Under the pieces are notes generated by a model, which was not told the DNA's origin, ran no database searches, and saw only the letters and a program-made list of their open reading frames with translations. Source: Archilochus colubris (taxonomy: Eukaryota; Chordata; Aves; Apodiformes; Trochilidae). From it: a DNA stretch of 64,000 bases. The stretch's first letter is position 1, and each line of letters starts with the position of its first letter. The translations under genes were made by a program, and so were the position numbers. This document shows, in pieces, positions 11,721 to 24,400 of the stretch. The stretch lies in NCBI GenBank assembly GCA_023079485.1, contig CM041108.1, positions 5,609,321-5,673,320 on the forward strand, read 5' to 3'.

Positions 11721-14700
11721 GGCACCGGGACGGGGATGTTCCGGGTGTTCTGCGGGACAGGGGTGCGGTGTCAGTCGGGATAAAAACCTGTGCCCTGCTC
11801 CTCCTGCACGGCGGGGATAAAGCAGAGCAAAACTTCACACCCCGGCATCGCCATCATCAGCCTTCAGGAACTCGGAGCAGGAGAGGCAGAGCCAGCCGGG
11901 TGCTCCCCAGCTCTTTGTCTCCGTATCTAAATATCTGTAGGCTCTTGGTGGCGTTTTCCGGAGAAATACTTTAATTTGGGCGAGTTCTAATCCCCCAGAG
12001 AATTGGTTAGCGAGGTTGTCAGTTTTGTGTACATTTCATTACGAAGCAGGCAGTGATTCTGTGGCTTACCTGCACAGGCATCAATACCTGTGAGACAGCA
12101 TCACTCCTGTGCCTCACAGGCAACAAGAAACTAATCCTTGTCTTTTATGCTTGTTTCATCAGCTGTCTACAATGCTTTTTCCCTGGAAATTAAAGCCAGT
12201 GCTAAAGTGCGAGGTTTTGTTGGGGAAGAAGTGTTGCTGAAATGCTCATTCAAATCCAGTTCTCCCATCTCTGAGAGCCTGAGGATAGACTGGACGTACA
12301 GACCCCTCACAGGAGGTCAGATGGAGACAGTAAGTGGAACAGGGAATCTTTTGTTGGTGGAGACTGACCAGGCCTCTGTGCATGCTGAAAATCTGTTGGT
12401 ATTTTCTCTGTCTGCCTTGCTGTGCTGCTTCAGAAGGGTTTGAGACTGTTGTTGTCTTTCTTGAGGTGAAACTGCTTTAGTGTTGAGCAAGAAATATTCT
12501 ATGTCAGTGCCTACTACTGGCATAATGATGCTACAGCAGCTAACCTTTGGGTTTTGACACCAGCACTGCATTGTGCACTGTAGTTATGTATGGAATGACT
12601 GTAGAGCTTTCTTGAAGGCAGCTGTACCTTTGTAGTTCTGTTGTACAGTCTGCTTGCTGTTGTACCTGTGTGACAAGAATGTGTGTGCAATGGCAGTCTG
12701 AAGACAGTGATGTTGACAGCTTCCCAGGTTTCTGAGCTGCTCCTTGCTGTTCTGTTGCCAACATTTTTGAATCTAAGCATAAGTCCACTGAAAATGTCAC
12801 GTTCAAGGCGGAAGCAGAAAGTGCACATCTCTGCAGTGTTTCTGCTGCCTGAAGAGTCTGGACTCTTTGAACTGTCCTTGTTTCTGCAATAAAAGGGTGC
12901 TACTTGTATGATGTGATGTCTGCTGAGCCTCTACTCAGCAAAGGCAAAAGTGCAAGAGGCAAAACCTGAAGAACTGTGGTGTTCTGTCTTGCATGAGACA
13001 AGAAGCATGCTCTGCTTCTCAGCTGAAGGTCTGCAGAAGGGAACAAGTCGGTCAGAATGGTGCTGGTGAAATCTGAGCTGAGGATGGTAGATAGAAGCTT
13101 TGGAGATCTAACAAAATGAGAATGACTCAGAACTACCAAATAGGAACTTAAAAAGGTGTCCTGCATAAGAAGTGCTTTTCCGACTTCTTAATGTGTATTC
13201 CTTTATGTTTACAACCCAGTAAGTAGTTTGCTTTGCTTCTTAGACAAGTGTCTTATTGGTGCAATTGCTGTCTTTGTCTCCTTTTAGATTTTTCATTATC
13301 AGTCTGTTCCATACCCAACAACAATGGGAAAGTTCAAAGACAGAATATCCTGGATTGGAAACGTTGCTGAGGGTGATGCTTCCATCGTTCTCCAAAGCCC
13401 AGTGCTGAGTGACAATGGAACATTCATCTGCAGTGTGAAGAATCCCCCAGATGTGTACCACAACATTCCCCAGACAATGCTGATAGTTACTGAGAGGGGT
13501 GAGTCTCCCTCATCTATGTGATACAGCTGCCTTCCAGCTTTGTCAGGATCTTACAAGCCTGAGCATCACTTGTGAAGCGGGTTCCCTGGGGTTCCACATC
13601 AGAGTTTCAGCAAGAGTTGCCCTTCTTTCTGAGGCAGATGCATTGAGAGCTCTTTGATTTATTTGGGGTAGGAAGGGGCAGAGGAAGCTGATGTGGTAAC
13701 AGAAATCAGGAGTGTGCATTTCTTCAGGAGTTCTGGTCCCCACATACTGCAGCAGTGGGACAAGCTAAATGTGTGCTCACCTAAAAAGAAGTGCCATGTC
13801 ATAAACACTGACTGTCAGTGTTACTTCATTTCCTCATCTGCCCAGTGTGTGAGACCTGCCCCAAATCTGCAGCTGAGAGGTGCTGATAGAACTGTGTCGT
13901 GACCTGCCTTGCTTTGGGGTTTTCTGCATATAAAGCACTCTGCTGTGCTGTATATGTAGTAGGGATCCTATAGATTCAGTGACAAGCAGTTTCAAATCTG
14001 CCAGCTCCATGCTCTTTATGAAGAGGCTCACAACCTGTGTCCTGGATGAACATTTGTCATAATGACTTAGGAGAGCTGTATTTTATTACTGGTACAGCTG
14101 GGCTTCTCTTTATCTTTCCCGCAGGTCTTTCTTTTCAGCTAACCTCAGCGACCCTGCTGTCCATTTTAGTGTTTCTCCCTTCCATCGTTGTGGTAGTTCT
14201 GCTGTTGGTAAGGATGGGAAGAAAATTTGGAGTCCTAAAAGAGAAAAAAAAACCTGGCTATAAGAAATCCTCCATCGAAGTGTCTGATGAGTAAGTTCTG
14301 ACTGCAAGCTAAAGCCTGTATTTCTACTCTGTTGACACAGGCCAAAGGGCAGTTTCTCCACTCTCCTTCATTATATAGCTCTCAGCATCTGCAGTTCAGC
14401 CACTGAAATCTACTTCTCTATGAGCACAGCTTAGTGAACAGTCAGAAAACTTTGAAAAACCTTCATGTTGCAGCATAAACAACATGCTTTCCGAGCCCTC
14501 TTTTTTGTCTATTGTGTGAGTTCATGGAACTGAAGCAGTTTAGGGTTAAGCAGCCTTTCATTTCTGTAACTGGATTTATTCCAACCTAAATCAGCAAAAT
14601 GCTTTGCTTTTGTGGGCTTTTGTGTTGCATTTTGGTATGAAGTATCCATAACAACAAAACAAACTGAGTAATACTAACTGGTTCCTCTGCGGTGGCCTGA

Positions 14701-17195
14701 GCAGAGATGCCAAGTGCTGAATGAGCCTTGGAGACTGAATTCCCTTCTGAACTGGAGAGGATTCTTTTCTAGAAAGGTTCAGTAGTGAGAACAATAAGGT
14801 AACAACTGCTACTGCAGGAGCTGCATCTGGATTTGCAATTAATTCAGTACTGCAATTAATTCAGTACTACAATTTCTTGCAGAATGCTTTATATACAGTG
14901 TTTTGATCAGTGGTATAAGATTTGCTGGCCAAACAGCAACTCTTGTTGTCTTCTTTATGGCACTTGAGCAAAATATCTGCCTTCAAAATAAGAGACCTGA
15001 CATTCTTCACTCTTTTATTTTGCTGTGCAGAGTCAAAGACTTTTCCTCATGATGAAAAGCCTTCAGCTCAGTGTGGTAGAACTAGAATTCACACTCCATA
15101 GGAGGAATTAATACTTGTGTTGGGGGGGAAAAATCCAACCTAATCCTGTACTTTTTCTGTAGGCCTGAACATCCAGAGACAGACAAATGCTTGGGGAAAC
15201 TCAGAGACTGGTGTCTGAAATGTGTGGTGAGTGAGAGCTGCTGATTTCATAAGTGGTTTTGTCAATTCCATTTCTCAGAGGAAGTGCTGGGAGCAGCAGG
15301 TAGAGCTTGTCACAAAACCTCTGGATGTCAAAGGAAGCTGATGGCCAGGCTGGTGCTGCTCAGAGTTTCCCACCCGTGGGCTCTGTGGGGTGGGAGCTGC
15401 TGCTCACACTGCAGCACTGCCAGGGGAAACTGTCTCCAGATTCACCAAACGGATTTTTCATGTGACTGGATCGAAATCAAAGCTGATGTTTTAAGATGAG
15501 AACTCAGAATTTCAGGTGCTAGCCACTGTGCTGTGTAGTTCCTTTAAAAGGCCCTTCAGAACCACTTTGGGCTTTGACAGTGAGGAATGGTACCCCAGTC
15601 CACTGTGCTTCTTGCCAAGGTGGTAGTGTGAAACCTTGGTTCCTTCTGGAGATCTTCCTCCTCACCCTGTTGTGTCACAACTCTGATCTTGCTAAACACT
15701 TGTGGTTTGTTTGTTTCCAGCTACTTGTTTGTTTTGTTTTGTGAAGTGGTGGTTATCTTCTGATTCTCTTTGTTTGCCTGCTACTCACTCAGCGAGCTTC
15801 TGCAAACCAGATGTGTTGTGCTGGAACCAGGGAATGGTTTTGCCACCTGCTGTACTTGTTTTGCAAAATGTATCCTTAAGTTCTGTGTGCTGGCATTAGC
15901 AGCCCCAGCTCTAAGTGTGGCCCATTCCAGAGTAAGGTCACTAATGTGCCTAATTTAAGAGTGTTTTCATTTTTTCTTGATGTCCTACAGAGCAAGCTTA
16001 CCTCAAATGCACCTTTACACATGGCCAGGAAGTATGCTAAGGAGGATTCAAGTGTCTGGTGCTTGATTCACTGCTCTGATGCCAGTGATTTAAAATACAT
16101 TAAATGCATGAGCCTTTTGTTCAAGTGTGTGCTGATGGTTTCAATGTTTTATTAGATACAGAATGAAAAATGAGCAATTATGCAAGTTACATATGGAATA
16201 TTTACAGTCTACTGAAGGTGCAGCAGTATCAAGGAAAAGAGTTGAGAGAGATGCAGAAAGCAGAGAGTGCTCTATGCAGAAGGGAGATGGAAAGAGTTTT
16301 GGAAGTGATGTGCTGGGGAGCAGGGAGGCACCAGTGCTGTACTGCAGGTGGAGAGGTGCAAAAGGAGAGGAGCCCAAATTCAGTGAGAAAAATGCTGTCA
16401 GAGTGTCTGAGATTTTAAAAAATGTAAAAATACCTTGTCCTTTGAGAGAAGGCAGTTTTGAATGCTACAGTTCTTCTGCTTTCATGTTGAGTGTTTAGTC
16501 GTATGTTGATATTTTGCTCTGATACTTGGTTTATTTGTATTTAGCTCACCAAATCTCTCTACATCCTATCTCAATTTAATAACTCCATATTTTTAGGTGT
16601 CTGTCATGTCCATTTTAGTGCTTAATGTCACTAAATAGTTAAAGTTTCAAATCCAGTTAAAATCTGTTTGAAATAGCTGGAAAGCTACTGAGACTTCCCC
16701 TATAGAGCTGTAGTGTTTGAGTTGCTTTCAGGGTGAGAGCTGCAGAGCTGGATGGTGGGGATGCCATCAAATAATTACTGTGGTTAAAATGATAGGTGAT
16801 GAGGATCTGAAAGTATGTGACTGGTCACAGCTGGAAAACATCACCTTGTGCTGCTCCCAGTCTTCTCTGTTAGGGATTCAGGGTGCTTTTTAAGAGGATG
16901 GCTGTCCCTGATTCAAGGTTTATCTTTTGCTTGAGTTTTAGCTGCTAATTCTCTGAAAACATGTTTCACATGTTGGGTGTACAGTGGTGATTTGGCTGTG
17001 TACCTGTGATGAGTTGAACAGATTTAGATCCAAGTACTTACACAAGTCCTGTGGGCTGGTTCAAACACAGCAGCACTTGGAAAGCAGACTCAAAACTGTG
17101 TTGAACACATAACTTGGTGCATGTCGTCACATACAGCCTCAATTTCTCTTTCTGTACTCCTTTAGGACACGGATGAAGAAGACTCATACTGGTGA
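11427..17195 (+). CDS. MPZL3: Myelin protein zero-like 3 (6 exons)
   Basis: A single-pass Ig adhesion protein known in mammals for roles in skin, hair and metabolism. Exons are 11427-11502, 12163-12329, 13288-13498, 14125-14290, 15163-15226 and 17166-17195, giving 714 nt and 237 residues with phases 1, 0, 1, 2 and 0. The signal peptide is residues 1-25, ending in a leucine run. The V domain has C53 and C129, IDWTYRP and the DNGTFIC signature. The motif KNPPDVYHNIP is near-identical to the mammalian protein. The transmembrane segment is about 157-180 (SILVFLPSIVVVVLLLVRMG). The cytoplasmic tail has the family motif GYKKSSIEVSDE, then a cysteine-containing segment and an acidic end DTDEEDSYW. 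The 30-nt last exon was chosen because its phase and sequence match the acidic Tyr-containing end of mammalian MPZL3. Confidence 0.93.
14835..14868. repeat. Perfect 17-bp tandem duplication in MPZL3 intron 4
   Basis: Two identical 17-nt units starting GCAATTAATTC lie head to tail, with a third partial copy after them. This is a minor intronic feature. Confidence 0.85.
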
Positions 17196-17640
17196 AAGAC
17201 CAAAACTGTGGATAAAGAACAAAATTACAGCACTGGAAATCATGGCTAGAGAGAGGGATGAAGGCTGCTGGGTAGCTAGTGCAGATTGAAGGACCTGTTC
17301 TAACCTTGGCAGACTGGAAGAATTAGGCCATTGGGATAATTCATTTTTATTTAAGAACAAAATAATGTTTTTTGCAGTCTTTCTAATTTATTGGGGAAAA
17401 AAGATACCTCCACCCCACTTTTTGAGTGCCTCCAGAAACCTCAGTGCCTACAGCTCTGCAGCCTGTTTCCTACCAGCAGTCTGACAGTGGGTGTTTCTTA
17501 GATCATTGCCAACTTGTTTCCTTTATTACGGGTGAAATTCCTCCTTTCCTGCCTCCTTGAATTCGAATTGCCTGAAGCACAGGCTATTCCAGAGTGACCT
17601 CAGCTCTCTAAGGTGATCATCATTGGGCAGACAATGTTGC

Positions 17641-17664
17641 CTTTTTTTTTTTTTTTTTTTTTTT
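17641..17664. repeat. Poly-T run in MPZL3 3' UTR
   Basis: More than 20 consecutive T in the MPZL3 3' region. A second run of similar length lies at about 17859-17878. Neither is preceded by a recognisable retroposon, so they are recorded as simple homopolymers. Confidence 0.8.
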
Positions 17665-18324
17665 AATATGTATTTGCTTTGGACTTAAAACAGTTGATAC
17701 TTAGCATCCTGGAGCCAAGAGAACATACTGCTTTTAACTGTTTCTTCTTTTAACCTGCCACTTGCAGGATCACCACTTTTTCCCTACTGTTTTCTGAATA
17801 TGTTTTTAAGTCACCAACTGTACAGTAGTGTTACCTTCCATTGCTGAGTTTTGTCTTCCTTTTTTTTTTTTTTTTTTTAAATTATTTGTCCAGCAGCTGC
17901 ATTACACCTCCTTCTACTTGTAGAAGTAAATCACAAATCATTTAATACTATTTTTTTTTAAAGTCAGAAATGAAAATGGGGACTCTATCTGGGGAAACAC
18001 AACCCCATCTACCTCAACCGTTGACTCAAGCAGTGTCCGAAGGAAAGTTCTGTGTTCAGAAGTGTGGTCATGTTCTTCCTCTCTGCTTCAAGGTACTGTT
18101 TTAGAGAAGCAGCCACACATGCATCATTACTGCCCTGTAAGAAGAGTGCTTTCTCTTCCACCAGCCTTGTCCCATAATGGATGGCAGAGAGCAGTGGAAT
18201 TCATGTCTGCTCAGTACCTAAGCAGCTGCTGGCTTCCACCTCCTTTTTGTGTGCAGCATTGATCAAATTGCCTCCTTTTCCCTCTGTGGTGTAAGTTTAC
18301 TCTTGGCTTTGATGTGCCATTACC

Positions 18325-18330
18325 AATAAA
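18325..18330 (+). terminator. MPZL3: AATAAA polyadenylation signal of MPZL3
   Basis: AATAAA about 1.13 kb after the MPZL3 stop, followed by a T/G-rich stretch typical of a downstream element. Confidence 0.6.
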
Positions 18331-21300
18331 TTGCTTTGTTTCATTCTGGCCTGTGGGTTTCTTTATTTGACTATATATGTCTTGATATAGGTGAGCTTAT
18401 AAAGCTGCCATCCAGTGTTGTTGCTTAGCTATAGAAGTTGTCACATGGTGATGGGTGAAGGTGTTTAGGGAACAGGCAACTCAAAAGGGAACATGTACCA
18501 AGTCTCCCCTTAGCAGCTCTGTGATGGCTGCTGTTGAAGTTCCTGACTGCAGAGCAGGTGAGATCTGTGTCTCCAGGTAAAGAAATACATTTGTCTTCTG
18601 TCTACTGTAAAGTAATATTTAAACACTTGTGCTTCCTGATAACACAAGTTCTCTGTCAACCAAAACTTCCCTGAGAAAGGATGTTGGTGGGATACGCAGC
18701 CTAGAGGAAGTGGCTTTGTTGTTCTACTTTTTACAGTAATACATAGCTCAAGCTCTTTGTGAAAATGAATGACCCTTGTTTTCTGCAAAATGTTTGGTTT
18801 CGACTGCGACTGCTTTGCTGAGTGACACCTATTTTTCTCTTCTTTTGCCAGCTGTATGGAAGTTGCTTTGCGTGCCAGTAAAACCACTGATACTGGGGCA
18901 GAGAACAGTGATTGTTGTGGCACTGCAGGGGAAGGATGGAAATATGCTTTCAAAGTGACTGAAAGCAGCCTCTGCTGTGTATCTGGTGTGGGTTTCAAGG
19001 GGAGCAGCTGCCTGTGCTGTGAAGAGCACGGTGCCTGCTCATCCATGGCCCTGAGAGCACCAAGGCCAAGGCACAGCAAAGCTGCCCAGTGCCTCTTGCT
19101 GCTGGTTCCTGACTGGGTTGAGATCCAGTCTGCAGGAGTGGGTGGCCTTCAACCACCTCTGATCCTCAAAAACAAACCAGGAGGGAGCACAGGCTGCAAA
19201 AAGGTTGCTTGCTAAAAAGCTCTCCATCCCTCATCACTTCCTCTTGCAAGAGGAAGGTGATTACCAAACTAACTGAACCTGGAAGAAGAGGCTGTCAGAC
19301 ACATCTTGCACATCCACCCTCAAGATGGTTTAGCAACTGATTCTTTCAGATACTTCAAATTAGCCACTGAAGAGCCCTTTGTGCCTCAGACAAGTTGGCT
19401 GCCTCAAGCCACACCAGGTGAGTGGGGTTTTTTGCAATAACATTTACCTTTTTTTGGTTTATTTTTCCTGAAATAGAGAGAACTAGGGAAACACAGGAGT
19501 GCTGAGGATTCAGATGCCATGGGTCAGAAAATGTGAAGGCAGTAAGGTATCTATGTATTTTCTTTTTTCCCCCAATCTGTTCAGTAAAGGCAAGTACCCT
19601 GTGGAAGGATCTGGATGTGTCAGCACTGCAATACAGATAACAGCCTGGCTGAGTGGGTGCTGCCTTCAGCTGCTGCACCCACTCCCTGGGAAGTGTTGCA
19701 GAGGGAGACCCTGCAGAAATGTGTTCCCAGACAGGACCAGAATTTATTCTGAGAAGTAGGGTAGTCAGTCCAGGAAGGATTAGACAGCAACCAAGGACCA
19801 GAGCCTCAGTAGCCCAGCTACAGAGAACTCTTGATGTTCTGAGTATAGATACCCCCATACACAGCCTTCTGTGTGCTGAGGACTTCTTTTTCAGTGATTC
19901 CAAGTTTGGATCCTGCCTGGAGGTGGTCCTGGGAGGGTGTAGCTCTGTGAGAGCTCTACAGCTCTTGGCAGCATAGTTGGGAAGTAGGATGCTCTGGCCT
20001 TCTGCACTGAGATTTGCTGCACCAGCTGAGAGCTTTGGAGCTGAGCATGAATTTTTTGCTGCCTTTGTAGGTCGTGTGAGTACGAGCATGGGTTGCACAG
20101 CAAACTGTGTCACAGCAGAGCTGCAAACAGCACACAAACTGCACAGTTCTGCACTCCACCTCCAGAAAAACCAGCCCCCGAATGGGTCATGTTTCTTGAA
20201 AGGCAGATTTGAGAGAATTCCAGAAGGCTTGCTGCCAATCTCAGGATTTTGTTTGTGGAAAAGGGAGGCTGATGAAGGGCAGAGGTGGTTTTATACCGTT
20301 CACTGCAGGCAAGACCACCAGGCACTGACTGGAAAGACACAGTGACTGTTTCTCAGCCCAGAACAGACCCATGAGTCTGTCAGCAGCTACTTCTGGCCCA
20401 GTAATCCCTGTCTGAGCCTGTCCCAGGGTGTTCTTGATCTTCTTTTGCTGAGAAAAATGCATCTGAAAAGAAAAAGGAATTAGCAAACATGTCTGGCCAC
20501 GTCCAGAGATGGAAGCTCTCCGGGCGGATGAGCAAATGCAGGGAGGAGCCTTGCCCACTCCCTGCTCGGGCTCTGCAGAGCCACAGGAGCTGTTCCTGCT
20601 GCTCCATGGTGTGTGTGCAGAGCTGGCATGTCCCCTGTCACCTCCCTCCTGCCCAGGATGTCCCTTTCCACCTGGATCCCCACTGGTTCTGCATGGAGTG
20701 CCAAGGGCATGGGTGCTGCCCCTGGGAACTTGGTGTCCCAGGACCTCAGACCCATTGCTGTGACTCCTGCTCCACACTTTTCACAGTTACTTTAACTCCT
20801 TTCATGGTCCTAGAAATATCTGGGACCTTTTCCTCTTCCAAGCCTTACTGAAGATGGTCTTAGAGAGATGTATGGCAGGTGACCAAATGTGGCACTATCT
20901 GAACAGACCCTAACATGTGTCAGCAGGAATGTTTGCTGTGTCCAGCACTCTGGAACAAAATGGTGATTTCTGGAGCAAGGGGTCTGTGTTTCTAGGGCCT
21001 GTATCCAAACTTCTCTGGATTTGTAGTAGAAAAGACCATCCCATTGTTTTCTGGGCAGAATTAACACCTATGAGCATCTCAATTCAGTTGCCAGAGCCTT
21101 GAGCCCCCAAACCACCGGAAAGATTCATCACTTAGGGGGAAATGCAAAGGTGGTTCAGACAGAGCCCTCCCCCATACGCTTTCTCTTCCTCTCCAGGGCT
21201 CAGAGCAAGTCTCAAACCAGAGAAGTATCTGACATCTGTGCTTCACTGAGGTTCCTGGCTGGAATAGTGGCTTAGATCCAGGCAGCAGCAAAGATTGTGT

Positions 21301-21410
21301 CCCTCTTTAAAGAAGTGACCTTGGAGTTCAGCTCAGTTGATGAGCTGGGTCTGTGTCCTGACCCAGGGACAACGCTCAGGTGCCAGCTCTGCTGTTCTTT
21401 TCAGGATAAG
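18331..21410. other. MPZL3-JAML intergenic region
   Basis: Three kilobases of single-copy-looking DNA. The longest open frame is 19355-20137 on minus (260 codons). It has no recognisable domain, signal peptide or splice context, and I do not annotate it as a gene. The JAML promoter should lie at the right end, but I see no TATA box or CpG island there. Confidence 0.45.
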
Positions 21411-24400
21411 ATGAAGGTGTTGCTGAGCCTGACTCTGATGCTGACATGGCTGGGTAAGGTGTGAGTTATCCTGGTGGTTTTTGTTTACCTTGCTTGCTCT
21501 CCTCTCTGCCTTTGCTGAGGGACACATTGGTTCCTCTCCTCCTGGGGTTCTGCTGGCAGCACTCCTCTGGGCTCCAGGTGCTGCACATTCCCTTCCTGCA
21601 CAGCTCACGTGTGTACATAAGCTTCAAATCACACCAGCGTCCTTGGATTGGAATCCTGTACTTATTCTGCCGGGCTCCAAGGCTGCTTTGGAAAAAGTAG
21701 AATTGCTTTGCCAAGTCTAAATATAGGGAAAGCTTTTCAAGGTATTGATTTTGGCTCTGCCCGAGGCAACTGGGCTCCCTCGCACATCTCTGCTGGCAAA
21801 TATTTGTCATTTTCAGCTCCACAGCTGGTCAAGACCAAGGGAAACCTGTTTGGGAAGCTGTAGCACTTTGCATGTATTATTTACAGGCCACCAGACAAGC
21901 ACTTGGTCCTTTGCCAGGGCCCAGCCCTCAGTGTCTTGTGGGCAGACTGGGCAGAGAGTGTAAGGCACCGAGAGAAGCTCCCCGCTGAATCAGCTCGCCT
22001 GGCTCTCAACAAACAAGTGCCAGAGCCTCAGCCACTGTTCTTGGGAGGTGTTTCCAGCACAGACTCTGGAGCACAGGGTTCCTCCCAAGGAGCTCCAGTG
22101 GTGTTATCTGCCCTGCTCCTTCCCCTTCTTGCCACGCGCTTCGCGTGCGTGCGGCACCGTGCAGGCAGCCGCCTCCTCCTTTCGTGTCGGCTCTGTGATC
22201 TGCCTCTGGTTTGCTTTGTTTTTTCCACTGTCCAGCTGCTCTAGAAACCCCAAGCAGTAGTTAAGTGGCTAGACGAGTCTCAGCCCAGGGTGAGGAGCCT
22301 GTGAGCAAGGGGTGAGGAAGCCAAATGGGCAGGTTGTGAAGGAGGAACCGAAATTCGCGTGAGGCTCTCGCATCGCCCCCGGCCTGCAGCAGATGAGAGT
22401 GGTGCTGGTTCTGCCAGCCCTGACTCACGGGAACAGCCCTGCAGGAGCTGCTGCAGCCTCTGGCTCGGGGACGCGGAGGGCTGGGGTTGTGCTTCCCCAC
22501 TTCCCTTCTGCCTGGCTGGTTGGGCCAGCGCAGAGCCCAGAGGATGTGCTGCCCCGCATCCCCGGCACGTCGAGAGCAGGGGTCAGGGCCAGGTTTTGCC
22601 AGCACAGGGAGCAGGGCCACTCCGTTGGACTCTGGGCTGGTTGGTCCCGCTAGCCCCAGGCGTGTCTGGAGAGGAGACATCGATGGGGACAAGCAGGCTG
22701 CACCTGGCTGTCCTCCCCGTGCTCATCGTGCTGTCCTTGTCCCCGGCAGAGCGAGGCAGTGGGACGGCTGGATGGGTGTTCACGGAGCCTCAGCTGCGAG
22801 CCAGCGCTGGGGACTCTGTCCTGCTCCAGTGCCTCTTCCTAGACCCGGTGGCCAAGGGATGGACCATGGCCAAAGTGGACTGGCTGCACATGGCAGGAGT
22901 CGGCAGGAAGGAGGTGGGTCGGTACCAGGGGCTGTGGGCAGCGGGGCAGGGGAGGGAAGCGCGGGTGCCTGGCACAGGCCATGAGAGGAGGAAGTTCCCC
23001 TTACGTGGCAGTGGGAATCTTCCACCCCTCCTGCTGTTCCCCCATCGCAGGGGAACCACAGCCACGGGTGTTGTGTCCTGGGGATTTCCAGGTGAGCGTG
23101 GGAGTGCGTGGGTCCTTGTGTGTGGCGTGAGAGATCTGAGGGCTCTGGAGTGAGGAACAGGGCAGTGCTGCCATGGACTCCCTTCACCTGCTGCTGTCTG
23201 TGCCCTGGCAGGAGGAGATGGTGTTCTATTACTACAGTGACCAAAGCATCCCCGTGGGCCGTTTCCGTGGCCGGGTGCAGTGGCAGGGGGACATGTCCCG
23301 CTGGGATGGCTCCATCCAGCTGCAGGACGTGCAGGTGAATGACAGTGGCACCTACGTCTGTGAGATCAGACTGCTCCAGCACAGCAGCATCTTCAAGAAC
23401 CACACGGTGCTGCACGTCAGCCCCACGGGACAGAGAGGTACATGTCCTCCCACTACTCCCCTCTCCTGTCACACTGTTCCAACCCACGCAGAGGGGCTGC
23501 AGAGGCTCCAGGAGGCTCAGACTTGCCACCATGGTTCTTCTGCTGTGGTGATGGAATATATACATTAAATATATATATGTTAAATATACATATTAATTTA
23601 TTTTTATAGATATAGATACATAATATAAATATCTCTATATTGATATATATAAAATGCCTATCACCATATTGATAAACACTCTTTGGAACCACTCTGACAG
23701 TGGGGTCTCTGTGTGTACCATCCCCTGCCTTGGTGTCTCCCCAGCAGGACGAGCAGCTGCAGGTGCCCAGGAAGCTGCAGCTCCAGGAGATGTTGGGTTT
23801 TGGCCTGTGACCGTGGGCTGTAGCTGTGTGGCTGTTGTGCTGGCTTTCCTGGCTGGACTCAGCCTGAGGAGGAGGTAACCAACAGTAGCTGTGGGTTTGT
23901 GGGGCTGAGCAAAGCATTTCTCAGAGCCTCCCTGTGCTGCTCTCCATGGCCCAGCAGGGCTGGAGCTGTGGGAACCAGAGGGTTCATCATCCCCAGCAGC
24001 AGCGGGGTGCAGGCACCTGCTGCCCTCTACTGTCATGCTGCCCTGGCTGGTCCCTTCTTTGCTCCCAAACCTCCCGGGGCTCCCATCATGCCAGCAGCAG
24101 GGAAGACCTGGTAGGGGCACATACAAAGGGACTCCAGAGTCCCAGGGGAGGCAGGGCAGGGATAGGAAGAGGAGGTGATGCTTCTTGCCAAATCTGACAC
24201 TGCTGTTGCCTCCCCTCAAGGTCTGCAGCCAACGTGGCCCTGGAGAGGACTGGGAACCAGGCCAGCAAGATGAAAACAGAGGTGAGAGCTGAGTTGGAGC
24301 TGTGTGGGGGGACACCGTGGGAACCAGAGAAGGGGAGGGATGTGGTGTGCACAGGAGGGCTCCTTGCTGTGCCACCAGCTGTGTGGGTGGTTGGAACCAT

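Noticed and set aside
20241..20777. 178-codon minus frame near 20.5 kb with partner frames on plus
   Set aside because: Overlapping frames on both strands of similar length, low-complexity composition and no recognisable protein features suggest chance.
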